A stretch of 8,711 nt of DNA, taken from NCBI GenBank assembly GCA_030609665.1, contig JAUWBW010000068.1, positions 1 through 8,711 on the forward strand. The letters are read 5' to 3'. Below are positions 1 through 5,633 of this stretch, one piece after another. This stretch comes from Methanosarcinaceae archaeon (lineage in GTDB: Archaea; Halobacteriota; Methanosarcinia; Methanosarcinales; Methanosarcinaceae). The translations under genes and the position numbers were made by a program. Position 1 is the stretch's first letter. The number at the start of each line of letters is the position of its first letter. The notes beneath the pieces are model-generated. The model was given only the letters and a program-made list of their open reading frames with translations. It had not been told where the DNA came from and did not search any database.

Positions 1-1532
1 GGATCTAATTCGATTGCCTTATCATAAGCCTCACTTGCTTCCTCATATTTTTCAAGACCACAAAGTGTCTTACCTTTAAAGTACCAATAAGATGCGTCTT
101 CTGGATCTAATTCGATTGCCTTATCATAAGCCTCACTTGCTTCATCATATTTTTCAAGATCATAAAGTGCATGACCTTTTAAGCTCCAATTAGATGCGTC
201 TTCAGGATCTAATTCGATTGCTTTATCAAAAGCCTTAATTGCTTCATCATATTTTTCAAGATCATAAAGTGAATGACCTTTAAAGTTCCAATTAATTGCA
301 GCTTTTGGATCTAATTTGATTGCCTTATCAAAAACATCAATTGCTTCATCATATTTTTCAAGATAATAAAGTGAATGACCTTTAAAGTTCCAATTAGATG
401 CGTCTTCAGGATCTAACTCGATTGACTTATCAAAAGCATCAATTGCTTCATCATATTTTTCAAGATAATAAAGTGAATGACCTTTAAAGTTCCAATTAGA
501 TGCGTCTTTTGGATCTAATTTGATTGCATTATCAAAAGCATCAATTGCTCCATCATATTTTCCAAGATCATAAAGTGAATGACCCTTTAAATTCCAATTA
601 ATTGCAGCTTCTGGATCTAATTCAATTGACGTATCAAAAGCATCAATTGCTTCATAATATTTTCCAAGATCATAAAGTGCATGACCTTTTAAGTTCCAAT
701 TAATTGCGGCTTCCGGATCTAATTTGATTGCCTTATCATAGGCCTTAATTGCTTTATCATATTTTTCAAGATCATAAAGTGCATGACCTTTTAAGCTCCA
801 ATTAGATGCGTCTTCAGGATCCAATTTGATTGCCTTATCATAAGCCTTAATTGCTTCATCATATTTTCCAAGATCATAAAGTGAATGACCTTTTAAGCTC
901 CAATTAGATGCGTCTTCCGAATCTAATTTTATTGCCTTATCAAAAACCTCAATTGCTTCATCATATTTTCCAAGATTATAAAGTGCATGACCTTTTAAAT
1001 TCCAATAAAATTCTTTTTCTGGATTTAATTCGATTGCCCTATCAAAAGCATCAATTGCTTCATCATATTTTTCAAAATCCGAAAGTGCCTTACCTTTAAA
1101 GAACCAATAATCTTTATTTTTTGGATCTAATTCGATTGCCTTATCAAAAGCATCAACTGCTTCATCATATTTTTCAAGATCATAAAGTGCATGACCTTTA
1201 AAGTTCCAATAATCCTTATTTTCTGGATCTAATTCGATTGCCTTAGTAAAAGCCTTAATTGCTTCATCATATTTTTCAAGATCATAAAATGCATGACCTT
1301 TTAAATTCCAATTAATTGCGTCTTCTGGATCTAATTCGATCGCCTTATCAAAAGCATCAACTGCTCCCTCATATTTTTTAAGATCATAAAGTGCATTACC
1401 TTTAAAGTTCCAATTAAATGCATCCTCTGGATCTAATTCGATCGCCTTGTCAAAAGCATCAACTGCTTCATCATATTTTTCAAGACCATAAAATGCATGA
1501 CCTTTTAAGCTCCAATTAGATGCAGCTTCCGG
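1..1532 (-). repeat. 15 tandem 102-bp coding repeats (TPR units)
   Basis: Direct repeats of 102 bp run without a single length change from the left edge to about 1532. Neighbouring units are close to identical over long stretches; units 11 and 12 counted from the N-terminus differ at only a few residues. This points to recent duplication or ongoing homogenisation. The outermost units are more diverged: unit 1 has AFYGLEKYDEAV, units 4-5 have NKDYW in place of DASNW, and unit 15 has CGLEKYEEAS. Confidence 0.93.
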
Positions 1533-1556
1533 GCATAATTTATCTCGTAATAACAT
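1..1556 (-). CDS. TPR-repeat protein, C-terminus beyond left edge
   Basis: The reverse strand is open for about 518 codons and encodes 15 consecutive 34-residue tetratricopeptide repeats after an eight-residue leader (MLLRDKLC). Each unit resembles xxASNWxxKGHALYDLEKYD followed by EAIxAFDKAIELDP, with the usual TPR small/aromatic positions (W, G, Y, A, F, A, P). TPRs form right-handed superhelices that bind partner proteins; no catalytic domain is visible here, so the function is unknown beyond a probable scaffold role, probably cytoplasmic as no signal peptide or membrane helix is seen. The unit is exactly 102 bp throughout (landmark at 1, 103, 205, 307 and so on to 1429) with no indel. The ATG at 1554-1556 is the only standard start after the upstream in-frame TGA. 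It has no SD, but a TATA-like box lies about 27 bp upstream, which suggests a leaderless mRNA. The C-terminus is not in the window. Confidence 0.9.
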   Translation of the reverse strand, partial: MLLRDKLCPEAASNWSLKGHAFYGLEKYDEAVDAFDKAIELDPEDAFNWNFKGNALYDLKKYEGAVDAFDKAIELDPEDAINWNLKGHAFYDLEKYDEAIKAFTKAIELDPENKDYWNFKGHALYDLEKYDEAVDAFDKAIELDPKNKDYWFFKGKALSDFEKYDEAIDAFDRAIELNPEKEFYWNLKGHALYNLGKYDEAIEVFDKAIKLDSEDASNWSLKGHSLYDLGKYDEAIKAYDKAIKLDPEDASNWSLKGHALYDLEKYDKAIKAYDKAIKLDPEAAINWNLKGHALYDLGKYYEAIDAFDTSIELDPEAAINWNLKGHSLYDLGKYDGAIDAFDNAIKLDPKDASNWNFKGHSLYYLEKYDEAIDAFDKSIELDPEDASNWNFKGHSLYYLEKYDEAIDVFDKAIKLDPKAAINWNFKGHSLYDLEKYDEAIKAFDKAIELDPEDASNWSLKGHALYDLEKYDEASEAYDKAIELDPEDASYWYFKGKTLCGLEKYEEASEAYDKAIELD

Positions 1557-1577
1557 CGTTTTTGGACCAATTTGTGA

Positions 1578-1588
1578 TAAATATAAGA
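1578..1588 (-). promoter_or_regulatory. TATA box of the TPR gene (leaderless promoter)
   Basis: Read on the minus strand the sequence is TCTTATATTTA. Its centre lies about 27 bp upstream of the ATG at 1556, the usual archaeal distance from TATA box to transcription start. The transcript would therefore begin at or next to the start codon, which agrees with the lack of an SD. Confidence 0.45.
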
Positions 1589-1619
1589 TATGGTTGTTAC
1601 GTCAATAATTGATTAAATG

Positions 1620-1643
1620 AATTATAAATTGCCATTTATAATT
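1620..1643. repeat. 10-bp perfect inverted repeat
   Basis: Arms AATTATAAAT and ATTTATAATT are separated by TGCC. The repeat lies about 65 bp upstream of the TPR start codon. It could be an operator or simply an AT-rich palindrome; it is too AT-rich to be a strong terminator hairpin. Confidence 0.5.
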
Positions 1644-1905
1644 TATTGTGGATAAATTCCTCCCTATTTCTATTTACTTATGACCATACTTAAATACCAT
1701 ATGGCCGCGCTTACGCGACTTACAAGGGTGTCGATTGACATGAATTAAGTAAAACTGGTGTGAAAATTAGCTAAGTGATCATGTTAGGCATTCATGATTT
1801 TGTGTAAAATAATCTCTCATGCGTAATAAGTAAGGAGTCTGTGTAGAAAATTGGGGCATAATTCGACACAATGGCCATACAACCCAATCGAACCTCCATC
1901 GATTC

Positions 1906-3066
1906 TCAAAGACCTTGTCTGCGGTTCAACGCATACATCTGCACCTTCTTCATCCTTGCGAGATTTAGTACTCTTTCCATCTCATTTTCCTCTAAAGTTT
2001 TGGATTTGATGTATCCACTATCCACTGCTTCGTTGAATATCTCATAACCAATACCGGAACGGGCAAGTACCGTTGTCCAGCCCTGCGGCGAACCTACGCC
2101 GCCAAACGAGATGTCCGAGTTTTCGGCTGTCAGGTCTGTGCAGAATTTACATGAACTGCTGCGGCAGGCATCAAACTCATGGAGACCGAAACTTTTTGTT
2201 TCATCTTTTGTCTCAAATTCGAACTGCCCTTTACGTATCTTCATAAACTCGATATCTTCAAGTTTCACACCCTTGCTTTCAACAAATTCTTTTATGCCGT
2301 CGTGTGAAAAGGTATCCATACAAAATAGTCCCATCTTCAGGATGTTTGCTCTCATGAACATGTGTAAAAAACCGTATGGGCTTTTTTGCATCTTATGAAC
2401 CGCATCGATATTGCAACTTGGACCCACCAAAGCGATACTTCGCATACCCTGCTGGATCGAACTCATCAGGGCTTCCATAGTCATACTGTGCGTATAGATG
2501 CTGCCTGTGGACTGGATGATATCGTCATACGTTTTCGCAATGATCGGAACCGGTTTCCATGGCTCTTCTTCGGACTTGACAGTGATGATCGCACAATCGA
2601 TCAAACCCTCTTCAAGAACATATGCAAGCATCGATGTGACCACTCCGCCGTCCTGTCCTTTGAGGTCGCTGATCGCAGTTTTTGCACTGTAACCAAAACG
2701 TATGCGTCCGATCAGTCCTTCTTCAGTAGTAATAGTTCTCGGACATTGGTTATAACAAACACCGCAAGCAGTACACGGACCCACTAATTTTGGTTGACCG
2801 TTGACGATAGATATAAATTCACAGGTCGATGCACACGCACCGCAAAGAGTACAAATACCGGGTTTGATAATCTCCTTCCTGAGTTTTCCAAATGATATTC
2901 GTTCCTTCTCTTCGAGATTACGTTTAAGCCTGATAACGTTCTTTTCGAGATCATCGAACTTCTTCTTGCACTCTGCTGAACAAAAATGATACTTTTTGCC
3001 GCCGTAATCAGAGATAAATGCGGTAGTTTGCGGCACTTGTTTTTTACAGATCGGATCGATTGGCAT
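1906..3066 (-). CDS. YHS domain + 2x[4Fe-4S] ferredoxin + FrhB-family flavoprotein
   Basis: The 386-residue product has three parts. Residues 1-40 form a YHS/TRASH-like metal-binding domain (DPIC at 4-7, then YHFCSAEC at 26-33; ligands probably C7, C29, C33). Residues 71-109 hold two [4Fe-4S] motifs, C72/C75/C78/C82 and C98/C101/C104/C108 followed by Pro. Residues 115-386 match the coenzyme F420 hydrogenase/dehydrogenase beta family, with QDGGVVTSML near 138, GPSC near 215, C301/C306/C309 and a DISFGGVGSPQGWTTVLARS segment near 318-337. Known relatives (FrhB, FpoF, F420-dependent sulfite and glutamate enzymes) carry FAD and move electrons between F420 and Fe-S clusters. The exact partner here is unknown. 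The ATG at 3066 has GGGAG seven bases upstream. It is the last gene of a minus-strand set after the V4R-like gene, 76 bp away. The YHS fusion is the odd part, and a metal- or redox-sensing role is inference. Confidence 0.85.
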   Translation of the reverse strand: MPIDPICKKQVPQTTAFISDYGGKKYHFCSAECKKKFDDLEKNVIRLKRNLEEKERISFGKLRKEIIKPGICTLCGACASTCEFISIVNGQPKLVGPCTACGVCYNQCPRTITTEEGLIGRIRFGYSAKTAISDLKGQDGGVVTSMLAYVLEEGLIDCAIITVKSEEEPWKPVPIIAKTYDDIIQSTGSIYTHSMTMEALMSSIQQGMRSIALVGPSCNIDAVHKMQKSPYGFLHMFMRANILKMGLFCMDTFSHDGIKEFVESKGVKLEDIEFMKIRKGQFEFETKDETKSFGLHEFDACRSSSCKFCTDLTAENSDISFGGVGSPQGWTTVLARSGIGYEIFNEAVDSGYIKSKTLEENEMERVLNLARMKKVQMYALNRRQGL

Positions 3067-3120
3067 GAGCTAACTCCCGGCTTATGTTAAGTTCGGGTAC
3101 GGACTTAAATTGTATAAACC

Positions 3121-3136
3121 TGATGCATAGGCATCA
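3121..3136. repeat. Short inverted repeat between V4R-like and FrhB-type genes
   Basis: TGATGC and GCATCA flank a 4-base loop just past the stop of the V4R-like gene. It may be a weak hairpin that attenuates read-through into the FrhB-type gene, or a regulator site. No oligo-T tract follows, so I do not call it a terminator. Confidence 0.4.
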
Positions 3137-3142
3137 TATAGA

Positions 3143-3715
3143 TCAATCGATCTTGATTTCAGTTGGAGCCTTTTTTGGAATTTCAATTATGCAAAAATCG
3201 TCACCCCATGCCATACATGACGTTTTCTTAATTGCCGGGACTTTTACGCCGAAAAGTGTTTCTATTACCCCAAGTTTGATCCCTTCACATGTATTACATG
3301 CTGCAGGATTTTTTTTCGTGTAATCAATGTGAGGACATGTTGTTATTTTGATCACAAGCACCTCGTCCGATTCCTTTATCACTTCATATTCAAATGGAAA
3401 TCCCATATCTTGATATATCGAATAACACTGGTTGAACTTATCCTCAAATGTTTCTGCCGTATCCACTCGTTTCTTGAGATTTGTCTGATTTTTTAACAGG
3501 CTGATAGTCGCATCACGCAAACTTTCCCTTAATATCATGGATGCTGCTCCCTCGCCTGTAAGGTTTACCAAATAGTTTGGAAGTGCTCCAAAAAACTCTT
3601 CATTGAAGAGTTCCACAAGTGAAACCTCTGCACTTTTTGCCTTTTTCAACTGTTCAATCTCAGCCTTGAGTTCCCTAATTTCAAACTCACATTGTTCTGC
3701 ATCATTCAAACTCAC
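3143..3715 (-). CDS. V4R-like / methanogen output domain (MetOD1-type) Cys-rich protein
   Basis: The 190-residue product begins with a charged, probably coiled-coil segment (about 8-30, ELKAEIEQLKKAK). It continues into an alpha/beta region ending in a cysteine-rich module: TTCPH at 125-129, AACNTCEG at 138-145, KKTSCMAWGDDFCIIEI at 163-179. This resembles the V4R fold and the related methanogen output domain 1, in which a late Cys, a Gly-Asp and a final Cys eight residues further on are typical. C127, H129, C140, C143, C167 and C175 could hold a metal or cluster. Such domains are usually ligand-sensing or signal-output modules. The ATG overlaps the stop of the upstream roadblock gene as ATGA, implying translational coupling. 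No DNA-binding domain is visible. The family call is from memory of motifs and the ligand is unknown. Confidence 0.65.
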   Translation of the reverse strand: MSLNDAEQCEFEIRELKAEIEQLKKAKSAEVSLVELFNEEFFGALPNYLVNLTGEGAASMILRESLRDATISLLKNQTNLKKRVDTAETFEDKFNQCYSIYQDMGFPFEYEVIKESDEVLVIKITTCPHIDYTKKNPAACNTCEGIKLGVIETLFGVKVPAIKKTSCMAWGDDFCIIEIPKKAPTEIKID

Positions 3716-4086
3716 ATCACCGCCTGTATTTTTTCAATAGCATTTTCAATCTCGATCATGGCAAGCCCAACATTTGCATCCTGATCCAGTATACAAAATA
3801 ACGCCATAGTATCACCAATACTATACGCAATCGCAATGCCGTCGGTCGTGAATATCACGGTTTTGGAAAGTGACGACATCCCCAATCTGGAAACTGCACG
3901 GTTTGACAAACCCACAATCGATGCACACATAGCATGCACAAGTTGAACATTTAGATCCAGATCTTTTATAAAACTCGCAATTTCAAGTCCATCACGGGTT
4001 GAAAGGACAACCCCTCTAATGCAATCTACCTTTGAATCCAAATGATTCATGATAACATTGAGTTTTTCAATAACCGTGTCTGCCAA
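3712..4086 (-). CDS. Roadblock/LC7 domain protein 1
   Basis: The product is about 124 residues (129 from the alternative upstream TTG at 4101). It shows the roadblock/LC7 layout: an N-terminal helix (ADTVIEKLNVIMNHL), strand-turn IRGVVLSTRDGLEIAS, a helix VQLVHAMCASIVGLSNRAV, strands TVIFTTDGIAIAYSIG and TMALFCILD, and a closing helix. Roadblock proteins are small dimeric partners of Ras-like GTPases (as MglB with MglA) or of longin-type complexes; no GTPase lies beside it. I prefer the TTG at 4084-4086 because GGGGT sits six bases upstream, whereas the TTG at 4101 has no SD. An ATG further in (about 4050) also lacks one. It heads the operon with the V4R-like and FrhB-type genes. Confidence 0.8.
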   Translation of the reverse strand: MADTVIEKLNVIMNHLDSKVDCIRGVVLSTRDGLEIASFIKDLDLNVQLVHAMCASIVGLSNRAVSRLGMSSLSKTVIFTTDGIAIAYSIGDTMALFCILDQDANVGLAMIEIENAIEKIQAVM

Positions 4087-4134
4087 AAAATTACCCCGCA
4101 AATCATTTTACTTAATTATATTAAAGTGAACGAT

Positions 4135-4144
4135 ACATATATAG
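4135..4144 (-). promoter_or_regulatory. TATA box for the roadblock-V4R-FrhB operon
   Basis: The minus strand reads CTATATATGT, preceded by an A-rich stretch. Counting about 26 bp downstream puts the transcript start near 4114, leaving a short leader with the GGGGT ribosome site before the TTG at 4086. Confidence 0.5.
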
Positions 4145-4160
4145 TTAATCAATATCGATT

Positions 4161-4218
4161 ATCGACAATTTCTATCGACAATTTCTACGAAATCCTCTAT
4201 CAAATCCTCTATCAAATC
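4161..4218. repeat. Two adjacent short tandem repeats upstream of the operon promoter
   Basis: ATCGACAATTTCT occurs twice head to tail (4161-4173, 4174-4186). After three bases, AAATCCTCTATC occurs twice (4190-4201, 4202-4213) plus a five-base partial third copy (4214-4218). The block lies 20-80 bp upstream of the operon TATA box in the transcriptional sense and ends inside the stop codon of the upstream membrane-protein gene. The placement fits regulator binding sites; slippage is the alternative. Confidence 0.85.
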
Positions 4219-4462
4219 AAACTATTCTCTTCAAGCGTTTCTCTACAATATTCGGCCATATCGATGCTGATATAATCATACTCAAAATGAACACAAAGAC
4301 CGCACCTGCTGCAATATCGACCTGTGTGTATAGCGGTTCAACCATGCCACTGTTCTTCAGTACTGCCAACAATACGGATACGACTGACAGCGCAACAGAT
4401 GATACAACACTTGCGATCAGGCTGTATTTCCCGACCTTGCCTTTCATAACAATTTCTTCCAT
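4217..4462 (-). CDS. Small two-helix membrane protein, unknown family
   Basis: The product is 81 residues from the ATG at 4460-4462, behind GAGGTGA with five bases spacing; a GTG at 4471 would add three residues and overlap that SD, so the ATG is preferred. Two hydrophobic helices are visible: about residues 12-36 (YSLIASVVSSVALSVVSVLL) and about 50-70 (DIAAGAVFVFILSMIISASI). They are joined by a short polar loop, and a basic tail KRLKRIV follows, suggesting both ends lie in the cytoplasm. I do not recognise a family. Its stop is about 130 bp upstream of the roadblock start, same strand, so it may be co-transcribed with or functionally tied to that operon, which also has its own TATA box. Confidence 0.7.
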   Translation of the reverse strand: MEEIVMKGKVGKYSLIASVVSSVALSVVSVLLAVLKNSGMVEPLYTQVDIAAGAVFVFILSMIISASIWPNIVEKRLKRIV

Positions 4463-4539
4463 AAATATCACCTCACCTCAAGTAACTGTACCTGCATCAT
4501 TTTATCCTGCTCCTTTTCATGAAAAGTGAGCCTCTAGTA

Positions 4540-4551
4540 AAATATATATCA
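4540..4551 (-). promoter_or_regulatory. Probable TATA box of the two-helix membrane-protein gene
   Basis: The stretch AAATATATATCA (plus strand) reads TGATATATATTT on the minus strand, about 80-90 bp upstream of the start codon. The leader would be about 55-60 bp. This is an AT-rich match only. Confidence 0.3.
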
Positions 4552-4611
4552 CGCTTTTAAAACCCTATCGAACGCCTCTCAACTCTTCTTACCCTTAAAA
4601 TTTGCATCTAA

Positions 4612-4938
4612 GCCCTTAGCGGCGTATCACACTGCTGCGGTTTTGGAGGGGGTGTGAAGGCAACGTTTCCTTCCGAGTACGTTAAACTTGCTTCCTTGCA
4701 AATCGAAACAGCAAAGGGCATGGGTTGTGATGTAATAGTTACTAATTGTCCCGGGTGTATGCAGAATCTTGTGAAAGCTGGCATGAATGACGATTCAATA
4801 ATGGTGTACGACTTAACAGAATACGTATCCATGTCACTTGGCTTTGCTGTTGTGCGCAATAATAGTAAGATGATCGATTCTGTGAATCAGGCGTATTGCA
4901 CTGCTATAAATCGATATTGTAAACCTGGGGCTGTCTAA
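4612..4938 (+). pseudogene. C-terminal remnant of a CCG-domain (HdrB/HdrD/GlcF-type) protein
   Basis: The frame open after the TAA at 4609 encodes ALSGVSHCCGFGGGV, then a helix and the strand CDVIVTNCPGCMQNL, and ends after VYDLTEYVSMSLGF and a short tail. CCG-X35-CxxC is exactly the second half of the Pfam cysteine-rich CCG motif found twice in heterodisulfide reductase HdrB/HdrD and in glycolate-oxidase-type proteins, where it binds a noncubane or [4Fe-4S] cluster. The first half (a Cys 31-39 residues upstream) and all preceding domains are missing: there is no standard start before the CCG, and the upstream DNA does not translate into a recognisable continuation. A GTG at 4654 could start a 94-residue product, but it would lack CCG. 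The MITE changed the last codons: before insertion the frame would have read KPKI-stop at 5091-5093. Confidence 0.75.
4919..4926 (+). repeat. Target-site duplication, left copy
   Basis: GTAAACCT directly abuts the left terminal repeat of the 150-bp element and is repeated exactly at 5077-5084. Confidence 0.88.
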
Positions 4939-5076
4939 AAGTTTGGTGTTGTAAGACAATACAACCATATCTGCGTGACCTGCTACCTATCGGGTAGCAG
5001 GTAACGCAGATATTGCAACTTTGTTTAGTGGTAATCAACTTTTATATTTGCCAACACCAAAGTATTTGACAGCCCC
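4927..5076. mobile_element. 150-bp MITE-like element with TIRs and 8-bp target duplication
   Basis: The ends are inverted repeats of about 25 bp with 22 matches. Both begin GGGGCTGTC, and both carry TTTGGTGTTG at positions 16-25 from the end. Flanks are identical 8-bp copies of GTAAACCT. No transposase is encoded, so movement would need a full-length relative elsewhere. The centre holds a near-perfect hairpin. GG-starting ends with 8-bp duplications occur in several DDE transposase groups (for example IS6, IS1595, ISH1-type IS5), so the parent family cannot be named from the window. It sits inside the last codons of the CCG-domain remnant, which implies insertion into that gene or pseudogene. 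Confidence 0.88.
4967..5013. repeat. Hairpin at the centre of the MITE (21-bp arms, 20 matches)
   Basis: Arms at 4967-4987 and 4993-5013 pair at 20 of 21 positions around a 5-base loop (TATCG); the mismatch is one G/A pair. Either strand, if transcribed, would form a very stable stem. The two orientations are almost the same, so it could act in read-through transcripts of either direction, or be a recognition structure for the transposase. Confidence 0.88.
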
Positions 5077-5084
5077 GTAAACCT
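5077..5084 (+). repeat. Target-site duplication, right copy
   Basis: GTAAACCT follows the right terminal repeat immediately. Removing the element plus one copy restores the reading frame ...NRYCKPKI-stop of the CCG-domain remnant. Confidence 0.88.
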
Positions 5085-5167
5085 AAAATTTAAAAAAGTG
5101 TGATATTGAATCATTCAGGTGGCAATTTTGACCGGCACCCTATTCCATCCGAATTCAATATCACTAA

Positions 5168-5533
5168 TTATCCGACCACAGTTCCAATCGTGTTCGCGGT
5201 AGAGCTTATTTCTTGCATAAAAGGTTCAAGTTCGATACTGGATTGGGCATTTACCAACAAAATTGCGGAATCGCCGCATAGGTGAGCAATGAACAGTTCG
5301 TTTCCGATGTTTGTTACTGCATGCCTGACACCATGTTTTCCAATTGCAGATGCTGCGGTCTGGATCCCATGAAAGAGTGAGCCTGCCATTGCACAGAAGG
5401 AATTTCTATCCATGCCTTCCGGTAGGTCAGTTGCCATGACCAATCCGTTTTTGCTGGATATTGCACTGCCAATGACATCACTGTCATTTTTCAATTTTTG
5501 CAGATTTTTTTGCAAGATATCTACTTTATTCAA
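5168..5533 (-). CDS. Roadblock/LC7 domain protein 2
   Basis: The 121-residue product has the roadblock fold pattern: N-terminal helix MNKVDILQKNLQKLKND, strand-turn VIGSAISSKNGLVMAT, helix FCAMAGSLFHGIQTAASAIG, strands RHAVTNIGNELFIAHLCG and SAILLVNAQ, and a final helix EPFMQEISSTANTIG. The start is TTG at 5531-5533, preceded by a strong AAGGAGGGG with five bases spacing. It is clearly different in sequence from roadblock protein 1, so the two are paralogues rather than a recent duplicate and may form hetero- or homodimers. It is transcribed away from the three-helix membrane protein across a long shared upstream region. No small GTPase is nearby. Its partner is unknown. Confidence 0.82.
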   Translation of the reverse strand: MNKVDILQKNLQKLKNDSDVIGSAISSKNGLVMATDLPEGMDRNSFCAMAGSLFHGIQTAASAIGKHGVRHAVTNIGNELFIAHLCGDSAILLVNAQSSIELEPFMQEISSTANTIGTVVG

Positions 5534-5615
5534 TAAATCCCCTCCTTGTTGTTTCTTTGTTTGCTTTCATGATACAATCCTCCATTGTTAAGATATCCAG
5601 TTACTTGGATGTGTT

Positions 5616-5633
5616 AACAATATAGTAATTGTT
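5616..5633. promoter_or_regulatory. Inverted repeat overlapping a TATA-like box upstream of roadblock 2
   Basis: AACAAT and ATTGTT are separated by ATAGTA. On the minus strand this region reads TACTATATTGTT, a TATA-like box about 85-90 bp upstream of the TTG start. A symmetrical site over the TATA box is a common repressor layout. A second TATA-like match lies at 5639-5649. Confidence 0.35.

Larger units (their letters stand above)
1557..1905. other. Gene-free AT-rich stretch
   Basis: No credible ORF is seen on either strand. The stretch holds the divergent upstream region of the TPR gene and the 3' side of the FrhB-family gene. It contains a perfect 10-bp inverted repeat (1620-1629 / 1634-1643, arms AATTATAAAT, 4-base loop), a short GC-rich patch near 1703-1722 and a CCATATGG palindrome nearby. 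No RNA gene or mobile-element end is recognised. Confidence 0.6.

Noticed and set aside
908..1099. Plus-strand ORF within the TPR array
   Set aside because: It is the antisense translation of the TPR repeats, so its repetitive peptide reflects the real minus-strand gene.
1..1532. CRISPR array (regular repeats)
   Set aside because: The 102-bp period is continuous and coding, with no short repeat/unique spacer alternation.
1700..1722. GC-rich patch CCGCGCTTACGCG as an element end or terminator
   Set aside because: Arms are only four bases and there is no T-run or matching partner repeat nearby.
4608..4859. Minus-strand 83-residue ORF opposite the CCG remnant
   Set aside because: The opposite strand encodes an exact CCG-X35-CxxC motif, so this is its shadow.
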